64,000 nucleotides of DNA from Straminergon stramineum. Taxonomy: Eukaryota; Streptophyta; Bryopsida; Hypnales; Calliergonaceae. Positions 47,764-59,462 of the stretch are shown one piece after another. The number at the start of each line of letters is the position of its first letter. The stretch's first letter is position 1. Under the pieces are notes generated by a model that was given only the letters and a program-made list of their open reading frames with translations, made no database searches and had not been told where the DNA came from. Where the stretch lies: assembly GCA_963920665.1 (NCBI GenBank), contig OY987267.1, positions 19,964,001-20,028,000 of the forward strand, written 5' to 3'. The position numbers were made by a program, and so were the translations under genes.

Positions 47764-50149
47764 TATGGGAGGATAAAATTTTACAAAGATTGATCCCCTT
47801 AAGGATGATATAGAATTTAGGTTGTACTAACATTAACTTCTTAGGGATGCAATCTACTTTGGTAATAAAGTGTGTGAGTTCATACAACTAAAGTAATTTT
47901 GTCGAACAAATCTTTACTCTAAAGCATCTTCATAGGGATATTGTCCAACGATGTCTTCATTTTAGGCACCCTATGATCACCTAATTTTTTAAGTTGCCCA
48001 ATTTTTGGCATGCTATGAGTAATTCTAATTGAAAAAATAATCATATTTATTACACCGTATATTAGATTGAAGTATTAAATTTTGCTAAATGTTTCACTAT
48101 TTATCCAATTTTATTAAGCATTTACAACTTTTGCATACAAATTAGGCCCAAGTTTAAATTCATAACAATGCATTCAACCTTTCCTACATTCATTAACCTA
48201 GCAAGAATGTCTGAAAATGATCAAAGAGAAATAACAAAAAGCAAAGAGCAAAGCAACAAACAAGAATGCAAGCCCTAACCATAAAAACCATGCAAATACT
48301 CATACCACCCAACCTAAATGTCCAATGCCAACAAATTGCTTTAAAAAAATGAAGTGAGTCAATTTGAAAAATGCTATCAATTGCACAAAAAAGTAAGGAA
48401 GCAAACACTACATCTATATGAAACAAGACAACATTTGGTTGAAAACACTTCAAGAATTTAGAGTTTTGTGCAAGAGTCTAATATTAGTATTACAGAAACA
48501 CTCAATGAAATAGAAGGGATTCAAAAGTTAGTTGTTTAGACCTTTAAAGGTAGTAGCTTAATACTTGAGTGCCCAACACATATCTAGCAAAATCCAAACC
48601 CTTCTAAACTCATACCAATCAATCTATCATCCAAAACAAGGTCCACAAAAATTGACCATATTGGTTGGTAGTAAAAATAGGCTTGGAGCTTGAGGGAGAA
48701 AGGACAAATGATTTTAGCATATCATTGAAAGGATTATAATAGTCAAATAGGGCAACCTTTCATTTTTGCAAGGCCAAATTAAAGGAAGGGTTAAGGAATA
48801 CGTGCAATCTAAACCGCTAAACTTCAAGGTCCTTTAAGTCCATACGCTTAACCCAATACACAATATTATATTACTAATTTAATTTTGCTACAAACTCAAC
48901 CTACTACCCATAAATATTGTTGATGAATATACTTTTTCTATGTCTTTTTATTTTTTTTTAGTATTTTTGAATAATACTAAGTACCCTATATTAGTTATAT
49001 CTTCTTTTTTTATAAACAAAATCTAGTGTTTGAGGTATAAATCATATAGTTTTTCCCTCACATGAATTAAAGGTACCCCATATTTGTCCTCACAAGGTTA
49101 GATAATTTCTACAAAGAGTATGCCCCAAGGTATCATCACATTCCTTTGTTGATACCATTAACAAAACTACTTGTTTATGTAAATTTTGCATAATTATTTT
49201 TAAATATCTACATGTGAAACACTAAATTGGTTCACTTTTTAGAAAATCAAGAATATAAACAAATTACTTCAATTTGCAAGTCTGAAAGTGTTAATACTCT
49301 GGATTAAGCGACAACCATCAATTAGGGAGTTTTCATTAAAGAGCAATGGGAACTTCGGGAGGTTAGGGTGAGATACTAGAAAATGCAATTAGGAGAAAAT
49401 TAGAGGAAATTTTAGGGAAAAAATAGGGATTTAAAACTAGAAAGATGTTAAGCAAGATTTGGTAGAGTAACCAAATTAGGCTAATAGTAAAATGATGACA
49501 AAATGAAAACCAAAAATGCAAAACCAAACACTAAAAGTAGGAAATGAAACTAAAAGTAAATTAAAACTACAAAAATTAATAAGTATGAAAAACACAGAAG
49601 AAGTTAGTAAACTTAAAACTACTACTAGAATACTAAAATAGTTGTAGAAACACTATATTGGGCAAAAAATAGTATTGTAGGGGATATTACAACAAATTAG
49701 CGCACTCTAAATTAAATTGGCCTAGTTTACACTACATTAATGCAGTTTCAATAATTTAGCACAATTTGCACTAGTTTGGCACATTTTACATTAATTTAGA
49801 GAATTAATAGTAAATTAGGGATGGATGAAAGTAGTGATGAACATTAGTCCGCAAGGGAAGTTGATGTAAAAAAAAATTAGGTTTTGCAACTCTCTTTCTT
49901 GCAATTTCTCTTCCAACTTGTGTGTATGATGTGTTTTGAGAGCTTGGTGAAGAAATCGGTGAGAAAAAATAGAAGAAAAATGCTAGGAAGATGATGGGTT
50001 AGAGGTAGATCATTTGTTGAGTAGGTTCACTTGTTATTTGAGTAAAATGGGTAAAAAATAGAAAGTGTTGGAGGTCATTTTGAAGGTTGATTTTTGGATT
50101 ATGGGAGAATTTTAGGGTTTTGTGTGAATTGAGAAGGATTTGGAGGTTG
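47764..50149. other. Intergenic, no gene recognised
   Basis: AT-rich. 49680-49805 has repeated short (T/G)TT(T/A)AGCAC / TTTGCACTAGTTT-like motifs of low complexity. No gene, LTR ends or tRNA found. Confidence 0.4.
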
Positions 50150-50850
50150 AGAAGAGAGCATCTACTTTGAAGAAGGATATTGGGGCATTACAACGAATTT
50201 GAGTTTGAAATTTGGTGGGCAAATGTGAGGCAAGGTTAGGCTTCTAAAGAGCCTAGTTTTAAATCATTTGGAAGCAAATGGAAGCAATGGTGGCCATTTA
50301 TATGGAAGGAGGTATGATGCTATTGAAATGGGGAGCAACAACTTCAAGGGAAGATATTGGAGGCATCACAATCAATTTGAGTGTGAAATTTGGTGAGCGG
50401 ATACGAGGCCAAGTTAAATTCCCAATGAGCTTGATCTTGGAGGAAAAATGAGGCAGTGGTAGCCATTTAAGTCTAAGGATGTTGCTGGCCATTGCAATTC
50501 GAGGCAACTAAAGTAGGACAAGTTTGGAGGACAATAATAAAGCAACTTCAATGAATCAAGATCTCAAATTTTAGAAAGAAATTGAACTTGAAGTCAAATC
50601 CCTAAAAAAACCAAGATCAAAGGATTTGAAGATTGAATGAGTTGGTGGTAGTCATTTGAGTCCAAGGATGTTGGCAAGCGTTGCAATTCGGGGTAGCTCA
50701 AGTGGGTCAAGTTTGGAGGCCTATAGTGGAGCAATCCCAACGAATTAAGATATCAAATTATGGAAGAAGGTGAAGCTTGAAGTCAACTCTCCAAAGAGAC
50801 AAAGATCAAAAGATTTAGAGCTTGGACTAGGCATTGGCGGCCATTCTAGT
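50150..50850. repeat. Satellite-like tandem repeat, about 187-bp period, 4 units
   Basis: The anchor (T/G)GTGG(C/T)(A/C)(G/A)CCATTT recurs at about 50288, 50456, 50643 and 50833. Between anchors come GTC(T/C)AAGGATGTTG, TTGCAATTCG(A/G)GG, GGACAAGTTTGGAGG and TCAAATTTTAGAAGAA-like pieces in constant order. Units are about 70-80 percent alike by eye. Confidence 0.7.
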
Positions 50851-52429
50851 AAAGCATGGTTTGTTGCTATGGTAGCGGCGGTTCATTTCTCCTCCCCTTC
50901 TTTCCTTTTTGATTAGTTAAACCATATTAGCTAATTCTTAAGTGAATATTGAAGATAGTGCTTACTAAGTCAATTGTGGTGGTAACCACAACATTTTCTC
51001 TTGGCCATTACCCATGAGCATGGCCATAGAATTGTGAATGGTGAGGTAGTCACCAAAAATTATCTATCATGATTGAATCACTTTCAAAATGCTTAGGATA
51101 CAAGTTTGTATGGAATATATTCTTTAGTGATTGCATGGTGTAAGTAAAAGTCAAGATCCATGGATAAATTTGCATATATGACCATAATTTTATAAGTGTG
51201 TTGTCTAATTTAAGGTGCCCAAGGAACTTTTAAATACCTAGGGATTGAACCATGGAGTGATGGAGAAGATGCCAATTAGATGTCAATGCATGGTGAATTA
51301 GATTTCTAGTAGATTTATGATTGTTGTATGGAGTATGGAGTGTAGATAAATTTTATCCTGGATTTATTGGTTAGGGTGACAATAAACCCATTTGAAGGTG
51401 GTAATTGTCAATTTCTAGTGGTATTTTGTGAATGCATGTAAATTTGGTGATTTTTGGTAAATGTATGTGTTGTAATTAGTTTTTAGGACTCTGATTGACC
51501 CATTTTGGGTTCAATTTGGAGATTCTTGTTAGAATTTTGGTCTGGGAGGTTGCCCAAATCTTTTAAAACATGTATTAAGAGGATGTGGTAATTTTAGGAC
51601 ACATAATTGGGTGATTTAAGGGTGATGCCCTTTTTTCACTCAAAGACATTTAATTAAATAAAACAACCCAAAATAACATTGGAGTCCATTGCTTGGAGGC
51701 ATCTAGGATCCATACACTCTCCACTGGTCAACTCTAGGGGTTTCTTCACCTTGAGATGAAAAACCTCATACTACAATTTAAATATTTAATTGATTTCATT
51801 AGTAAAAATTACTAGTGAACATGTAGTGCTCATTTTCACTATAATTTTGTTAGGATTACCAAAGATGTCAACTTCCAAATGAGTGTATTTTTTTAATTTA
51901 TTATGTAGAGAAATTTTTTAATGGAGTATGGTTGTAAGTTATAATTGTTGATTTACTATCCCAAGTAAACATAAAATTTGTACAAAATGCAAAATGTTTT
52001 CAGCCATTAACCTCTAAACACCCAATTCCACAACCAAAGGTCAAATTTCAATTTCTTTGTTCTTTAAGGCCACAAATTGTATTTGAACTCCTAGATGCCC
52101 AAGGAAGTGGTGCTATTTTGTGAGCTTGTAAGCATGAGCCTATGAACATTGAGCAAGGATTATATGAGTGTTGAGCTTAGAAATTTGAAAAAGCATTAGA
52201 AATTTATTAATATTTCAAAACATAGATTCCATCTTAAAATTTGGATCAAAATTTATTATTTGTAGTAAATTTTAGTACCTACTACCATGGACTGATTACC
52301 ATGGGTATATAGAATTCAAATGAAAATTCTAATTTTGAATCTTATCTAGTAGTATATAGTATGAAGATGAAGAATCCAATTGATGTGAAAGATGAATGGA
52401 GATGGAAATAAGTTTGTTTAGAATATTGG
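50851..52429. other. Intergenic, no gene recognised
   Basis: AT-rich with no recognisable features on either strand. Confidence 0.4.
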
Positions 52430-52825
52430 TTGATCATTGTCCTATAAGAACATGGACCCTCCCGAGATCAATGGGAACACACCAATAATTTTTTCTTAAT
52501 GTGCTATTATTGAATTTTTTTAGATTTTTTTTAAATTGATGATAAGATTTCATTACTTGTGTCGAAAGAATTTAGTCACGCCAAGTTTCATTTTTGTTGA
52601 TCACTATCTTATAATAGCATGGATCTTCTCAGGACCGATGGGGGTAGTACTTTCCCTTATGTATTAATGTGTTGGTAATTAGACTTGTTAAAATTTTAGA
52701 AAAACATTGTTAGGATTGTTAAGATTTTAAGAAAATATTTAGTTGATAGGGATTATTTGTGTAAGGAATGAACTTAGTTTCACCCAAATGTTGATTAGTT
52801 GATCATTGTCTTTTTGAAGGACCTC
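52430..52825. repeat. Degenerate tandem repeat, 2-3 units of about 168-200 bp
   Basis: TTGATCA(T/C)T(G/A)TC(C/T)TATAA(G/T)A(A/G)CATGGA recurs at about 52430 and 52598, with a shorter match at 52798. Between the first two, TAATGTG(C/T)T and TTAGA(T/A)TTT pieces are also shared. Confidence 0.6.
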
Positions 52826-52869
52826 CTAGGTGTCAAACTCTTCTACCTTGATCAAATTCTTGTTTTATT

Positions 52870-53015
52870 GATCACTCCCCTCTTGCTGCTTGGTACCTCT
52901 CAACGTTGAGGGGAGCCATCCACCCAAGGAAAATTTTGAATTTTTTTTTCGCTTATCATGATGGGAGGGCTCCCCTTGGCACTAAGGGGTACCAAGTAGC
53001 AAGAGAGGAGTGATC
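52870..53015. mobile_element. 146-bp hairpin element
   Basis: Arms of about 52 bp begin GATCACTCC(C/T)CTCTTGCT(G/A)C and end around (G/A)GGGGAGCC; about 42 of 52 positions pair across a 42-nt T-rich centre. It is a tiny fold-back MITE or a hairpin RNA source. No target duplication is certain. Confidence 0.7.
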
Positions 53016-54867
53016 TTAAAGAACTAATTTTCAATGGAACAACAATATTTGATTTTAAAAGAATCCTAATTAATTATCAGTTTTTTCCTTCTTAAAATCT
53101 AGTGAAGTCCAATGAATGGCACATCAAGGTTGTTCAAGGGACCACGGTAATAGGTCCATGGTAATAGGTATAAATAAAATTTATTGAAAATAGAAAATTT
53201 TAACCAAAAATTTTAGATAGAATCTCTAAAAAGTTGTATGCTCACAAGCTCACACTCATAGGCTCACAAAACAACCACCTTGATGCCCAAGGTACTATAT
53301 TTTAGTGTCAACTACACTTTGAAGTTAAATTAAATCTTATCAATGTGCTATTTTTGATATTTTTTTTGTTGAATACCCATTAAATTCTATTTTAACTTTT
53401 TAAGCATCTAAAATCTGATTTTGCTATAAATTGTTCCAGCTTTTTCTATTGAAGATTTTGTGCTAAGGTGTTCATTTCAATCTTGATTTTTTAGTGTTAC
53501 AAGCTTATAAAGATGAGTCTGAAATACGCTAAATATTGAAGGAAAATCACATTGAAAATTTATTTAAAGAATTGTAGAGTAGATTTTGAAAAGTTGTGAA
53601 TTGATAATGGTTATACATGTTATGTCCTTGAGCCTCATATTTTTTCATAACCCCAATTTGAGCTTTGATATATATAAAAAGTGGATTAAAAGACTTCAAA
53701 TCACTTTCATAGTTTTAACACCCTCTTGATTAAATATAATAATCTTTCAGTCCATAAATGATATCGTTGTGTTTTCTTTTTGTACTTGATTCATAATATA
53801 TTTAATTTGAAATCATATAGTTATAATTTTTTTTCAATTGATAAAACTCATCAAATTTTAGGTTTTTTGTTTCTAAAGTTTTGAGCAAACTCCAAGAATT
53901 TGAGAAAAGGCCTTGGGCATTTAAGGGTTAAAAACATCAATATTTTGTTAATAAATCTAAAAAGGCAAGACCTATTGCCAAGTTACTTTGCCAAAAATGA
54001 TTTGATTTCTTCAAGAATAGGTGCATTTTTCATTTCTACATTGATCTAGAAAATCATCCATAGAACAATTTTTGGCCTTAGCATCCTTACAAAGTTAATA
54101 AAAGGGTATCTTCAATATGTACCTATTTATTTAACCCTCAAATGAATTTGGTGTTTAGAAGCCCAAAACTACTTCAAAATACTCATACCAAAAGCTAAGC
54201 TAAAATCTTCATCAATATTTATCTTTTAACAAATCCAACAATATGATCCTATGATTAATTTGTTGAAGTACATTCTTCTAAAATTTTAGCATGAAATCCC
54301 TCCCACACCATTGCAAGTTCAATGTGCCTAAACTTCAAATAATAGTTTATTCTAGCCCTTGACAATGATAAATTTTGTCTGTGAACATTTTTAGAAAAGC
54401 AACAAGTATGTCCTAGAACTTATGTGTTTTAGTCAATATGTTAAGACATGGGTTGAAAATACATCTATAGGAAACTTGCCAATCACCATATAGACAAAAT
54501 TCAAATCCTTCTCTACATGAATATAGAGACTAGCATGTTTTGAAGTTTGGTATAATTATTAAATACCCTGTTAAGATTTACATATGGAAAATAGAATACA
54601 AGAATATTTCTTCCTCTAAATTTTATTACAATTGAAAGGTGATGAAACTAAAAATTAGTTAAAAATTCCTTGCAACCCTTCACCACAAAGTTTTATTGTC
54701 ATCGGGTGGTGATACAAAATTTTGTTCTTATTGCAATTAAATTGGTGGTTGCATTTTGCGGTTAGTGTTCGATAAATGGCAATGATTGTTGTGTGTTTTT
54801 TGGATGTGTGTGGTAAATGGCAAGTTTACTCTAAAGGATTTTAATCCAAAAAACTTTCATATTCATC
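53016..54867. other. Intergenic, no gene recognised
   Basis: AT-rich; nothing supported beyond low-complexity runs. Confidence 0.4.
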
Positions 54868-54971
54868 TTCAAGGTGATTGCAAGAAACACTTGCCCTATT
54901 TTTTTTTTCCCCTTGCCCTAAAATATGTGGTTTATTGATCATAACTTTTGCATCGTAAGTTCATTTGTCTT

Positions 54972-55958
54972 TGTAGAATGCTGATTAGGATTTTTTCTTG
55001 TAAATTTTTGGCTGATTTTGAGGTGTCTTTGATTGTTTTTGACTTAATTGTTTGTATATTTTGTGTCTTAATTGTGTGTTTTAATGGGTTGGTTGAATTC
55101 TATTTGGTGTGTTTTTGAATGGTGGATGAATTTTGAATGGATGTTTGTACTGAATTGGATGGGTGAATTCCTAATTGGAACAGTCCGGCTTTCTAGTTAG
55201 ATTCCAAATTTTCTGGTCTGTAATCCAAATGGGTGATAGTTTTGTCCAAGTCGGATTGTATGTGGGATGGGTGTCAAGTCCAGTTGGTTGATTGTTTAGA
55301 AGTTAATTCCAATTTGGAATTGTTGATGTGTGTGGCAGTTGCATGTGTTATTCCAATTTGGTAGTTAACTAGTGGTTGAGTTGTCTCTTCCAAATTGGTA
55401 ACCGCCAAGTTTGGAATTCCTATTTGGTCTGATTTTTATTTCATTTGTCTTTACCCACTGATGAGAGTTCCAGTTGGAGTCCCAGCCAAGTAGTGCTGTG
55501 TATTTCTTTGTTTTGGAAGTGTTTCCAAGTGGGTTGTGTGTGTGTTATTTGATTGGATGTGTGATGTTTGAGTGTTTTGGGACTATGTGTTTATGTCCTA
55601 ATTGGATGTTTGCAATTGGGAGAAGTTTGTAATGAAGTGTGTTGAGAAGAATGAGAAAGTGAGTGGAAAATAAAGAGAAAAATATTGATTGTAATGGTGA
55701 TTTTATCACCAATTTAGAAATAAAAATAATAAAGTATTTAAGCTAAATTGGTGTGTTTGATGGAATGTGACTTGTGCTAATTTAAGTCAACATCCAAATT
55801 GGGTATGCAATGTCGTTGTAGATATATTTTTGGCTATGGATTTTCAAATTGGAGTATTGAACCAATTAGCATAGATTCCCTACTTGACAATCTCCCTTGG
55901 AATGAACTTATTATACTAATAGGATAGTTTCTAATTCGGTCATTATCCTTCTTCAACA
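54972..55958. mobile_element. Solo LTR (987 bp)
   Basis: Starts TGTAGAATGC and ends CTTCAACA, i.e. TG...CA with short inverted TGT.GAA ends. The 5-bp sequence GTCTT occurs immediately before (54967-54971) and after (55959-55963); copy 1 of the host element has GTCTT once at the same place, so the duplication is proven by an empty site. The interior is LTR-like: non-coding, with many CCAAATTGG / CCAATTTGG motifs at 55150-55430 and AATAAA-containing A/T-rich DNA near 55720. No primer-binding site or polypurine tract adjoins it, so it is a solo LTR. Family (copia or gypsy) unknown. Confidence 0.88.
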
Positions 55959-56426
55959 GTCTTGAAATTTGGAATGATGGTACACATAAAAGTTTCACAC
56001 ATTCTCAAAATTTTGGTTTTAAAAAAAATAACTTTACTATTTTTAAGGTGCCCCTAATTGGGTGTCTACCTGACCATTTTTTTTGGGGGGGGGATATTGT
56101 ACCCCAAAATGCGAATTGAAAGCCACAAATTGGAAAAGTTGGAGGTGTACTTACATTCCAATGATGGACAAAGAGTTTTTTGCAAAACACCTTTGTATGA
56201 GGTGTCTAGATGGGGCCAAAGTGACCGTTGTTTGCGTGCATTTTTCAAGCAGGAGAAAATTTTCCTTGAAGAAATTTTTGGTGCAATGCGAGAGCAAGCT
56301 TGTCTACAAAAATGTCTTTTTTTATGGGAATTTTTTGAATTTTTGTAAATTACTAAAAATGAAAAGGTCCATAGACCCCTTTTCTGCTATTTTTTGCTCC
56401 TAGTGGCTTCTATAGTATTGCATAGT

Positions 56427-57169
56427 GGGTGATCGCAAGAAACACTTGTCCTATTTTTTGTCCCTTTGCCCTTGGACATGTGGTTTTTTGGTCATAACTT
56501 TTGCATCGTAAGTTTGTTTGTCTTGAAATTTGGAATGAAGGTACACATAAAAGTTTCACACATTTTTTATTTTTGGTTTTTAAAAAAAAATTAATTTACT
56601 ATTTTTAAAGTGCCCCTATTTGGGTGTCTACCTTGGCCATTTTGGGGGGTTTCGAGCCAAAGTTGTACCCAAAATGCGAATTAGAAGTCACAAATTGGAG
56701 AAGCTAGAGTTGTACTTGTGTTCCAATGAGAGACGAAGAGTTTTTTGCAAAAAACTTTACATAAGGTGTCTATATCAGGCCAAAGTGACCGTTGTTTGCG
56801 CACATTTTTGGGGCAGAAAAAAAAAAATTTGAATTTTTTTTGGTGCAATGTGAGAGCAGGCTTGTCTTCAAAAATGGATTTTTTTCTAGGAATTTTTTGA
56901 ATTTTTTTTGAATTACTAAAAATGAAAAGGTCCATAGACCCCTTTTTTGCTATTTTCTGCTGCCAATGGCTTGTAGATTACTACATAATAGTCTATAGTA
57001 CTATATAGTACTTAATCAACAGTTAAGATTTTCAGGCGCCCGAAATTGACAGTTGAGATTCGTAGGCGTAGTCTCACACGCGAAATTGATAGTAGTCCAT
57101 AGTACTACTTGTCCTATGGCCAAAAATTAGGGTTTGAGCCAAAAATGTGAAGTGTTTCTTGCAATCGCC
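56427..57169 (+). mobile_element. GGGTGATTGCAAGA TIR element, copy 3, nested in copy 2
   Basis: 743 bp, very similar to copy 1 throughout. Ends GGGTGATCGCAAGAAACACTT and ...AAGTGTTTCTTGCAATCGCC; TAGT on both sides (56423-56426, 57170-57173) is the duplicated target, taken from a TAGTATTG stretch of copy 2. It contains the same subterminal TAGTAC cluster. Its insertion into a relative's TAGTAC region is notable. Confidence 0.85.
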
Positions 57170-57332
57170 TAGTATTGTATAGTACTGAATCAACTGTTCA
57201 AATCTACAAGTACCCCAAATCAACAGTTGAGATTCGTAGAAATCATAGTAGTCTATAGTATTGCCAATCCTATGGCTAGAAATCGCATTTTTGAGCCCAA
57301 AACTTGAAGTGTTTCTTGCAATTATCCTTCAA

Positions 57333-58292
57333 GAAAATTATAAAGTAGAAGTTAGTACATGATGAAAGTAAATATTATATTGCTAATAATTTTGACAAGA
57401 AATGAAAAATGAAAAATTCAATGGTGAGAATTTTCTAGTAAGAAATATATATCTTATGTTTTTGTTTTCATTTGGAAATTTTCAAAATTGAGTTTGAAAT
57501 TTGATTTTATATGTTTTTCTTACCTTCATTGCCTACAAATAAACTCATTATAAATTTCATCTCATCATTTGGAATTGAATGGTTCAAATGTTTTGGTGTA
57601 TGTATTAATCTAAAAAATAAAATAAAATATTATTTTCTTAGAACATATTTTTAACTCCTTGTTGTGACCTTGGAAAAAAATTATAACTCTTGTTATATTT
57701 ATGAAAATGATGTGGAACAAAGCTTTACATGCAAATTAGAATGATTAACATCCATCTAATAGATCTCACCTAGTTACTTTACTATAATTTGTAATCCATA
57801 TATATGTATATGTGTGTCAAGTTTTTTTAAATTATGGGGTCTATTTAGCTAGTATTTCACAATTGATTTCTTTTCTACCTCTACTTTTTGCCTATTTTCA
57901 TACATCTTGTGGTAATTAAAATTGAAATTTGAGGCATTTGAACATATCCCTATAGTAATTCAAAATTTAATTTGTGATTTTAGGTTGGTTAGTACAACAT
58001 GTACATTCTAAACTATTGTTGAATACAACCAACACAAACAATACATATGTAGACATCCTATATGAAACAATTCATACAAATGAATTGTATGTGTACAGTA
58101 AGAGAAAACCCTAAAAAAATTGAAAACTCCACAAGTGGTACTTATTATATTGGCCAAGGGTGACTTATGCAATGCGTCCTTAAAAATTGTCCGCCATAGA
58201 TTTGAGTTGGAACAAGTGAATAAAGAACACTCCAAAATGAGGCAATTGTTCATGAATTTGTATATCTGCAAATGATAAATAGAAGCTCTTTA
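57333..58292. other. Intergenic, no gene recognised
   Basis: AT-rich; a short TATATGTATATGTG run near 57798. Nothing else supported. Confidence 0.4.
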
Positions 58293-59024
58293 GGGTCATT
58301 GCAAGAACCCCCCTGTGTTTTCTATAGCATTTTGGCAAAATATGGATTTCCGACCTAGAGTACTACAAGTACTAAGTAGCGGAACTATCACAATTGCAGA
58401 TTGGAAAAATCAACGACCGAAAGTACAATGCAAGTACTATAGACTACTTGTGAGTACTAAAATCGTACTATGAGAAAAAAAAGATAGATTGTTACAGAAA
58501 ATAGATCCAATGAAGTATAAATTAATAATAAATATAAAATCATAAACACCCCACCCCCCCTAAAAATTGGCCATTTGTGAGGACTTGATGGTGATCAAAT
58601 TTCACCAAAAAAATGAAGTTGAAACCATCTTCAATGTTCATAAATGCTTGTGCAAGGGAGCTCTATTTGCATGGGCCTATAGGACATAAAATAATGAATT
58701 TTTAGATTTCCTTTAGTAGGCATATGCCTACCTAGTGTGGGAATAGACCACCAAAATTTCAACTCTAGATCATTCAATTTGGGTACCCCACATGTAGTGA
58801 AAACCCCTAAATCTCAAAGTGTGAAAAATTTACAAAATTAAATTTTAAATATAAAATGATTTTTAAAAATTTCTCAAAAATAAAGGATCTTATTACTATC
58901 AAGTTAGACATCTCCTATAGAATTTTTTTGTTCATTGGACTTGTGCTTCAAAAGTTAGAGCTGCTGATAACAACATCACTCCAATTGTGATGGAGAATAG
59001 GACCTGTGTCTCTTGCAATGACCC
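58293..59024 (-). mobile_element. Diverged relative of the GGGTGATTGCAAGA family
   Basis: 732 bp with terminal inverted repeats GGGTCATTGCAAGA and complement TCTTGCAATGACCC. Flanks TTTA and TTCA are an imperfect 4-bp match. TAGTAC/AGTACTA motifs cluster near the left end (58355-58470), opposite to copies 1 and 3, so I read it as inverted. The internal sequence is otherwise largely unalignable with copies 1-3, indicating a second subfamily. Confidence 0.7.
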
Positions 59025-59292
59025 TTCATGCAGATTCTTCCCCTCCCTTTTAGACTACCCTTGGGTAGATTTACAAATTATGTACTATAGATCATTACTA
59101 TGTATTGTATAGTAGTTGTAGTACAATATACTTCAAAAAAGTAATACTATAGTAATTGGAATAATTTTTAAATTGTAGAATCCAACATTTAAAATGTATG
59201 TTGTGGTAGGACTCATGTTGTTTCCAAGATGACAGCTAGTGAAGTATCCGAAAGATTTCATGCAACAAAATTAAATGAAATTATAGAACAAA
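59025..59292. other. Intergenic, no gene recognised
   Basis: AT-rich spacer; a (A/T)GTACTATAG-rich patch at 59085-59150 resembles the TAGTAC-rich subterminal parts of the neighbouring family but has no ends. Confidence 0.35.
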
Positions 59293-59462
59293 AGTGCAAC
59301 TATTCATCCTTGGAATTAGGGGTGGAGAGGGGAGATCTTCTATAGTAGTTTGCCTCCCGATGAGTACTTTTGGATTTTTTTTTGAAGTAGATGATGTCAT
59401 ACGGTTCCAAAAGCAATGATTTCCACAATCACTAGTCCGGCTTTCAAGAATTAAGAATAAAG
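59293..59462 (+). repeat. Dispersed repeat AGTGCAACT.., copy c
   Basis: AGTGCAACTATTCATCC, GGTGGAGAGGGGAGATCTTC, GATGAGTA, GATGATGTCATACGGTTCC and CTAGTCCGGC are in the same order as copies a and b. Confidence 0.7.

Larger units (their letters stand above)
54873..57327 (+). mobile_element. GGGTGATTGCAAGA TIR element, copy 2, interrupted twice
   Basis: Left end (A)GGTGATTGCAAGAAACACTT at 54873; right end AAGTGTTTCTTGCAATTATCC at 57327, flanked by TTCAA on both sides (54868-54872, 57328-57332). Alignment with copy 1 is collinear over three pieces: 54873-54971, 55959-56426 and 57170-57327. The gaps are exactly the solo LTR and copy 3. Removing both gives an element of the same size as copy 1, so copy 2 was intact when the others landed. 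Confidence 0.85.

Noticed and set aside
48193..48453. 86-codon hydrophobic minus-strand frame
   Set aside because: Phe/Leu/Cys-rich translation is what AT-rich DNA yields by chance; no family recognised.
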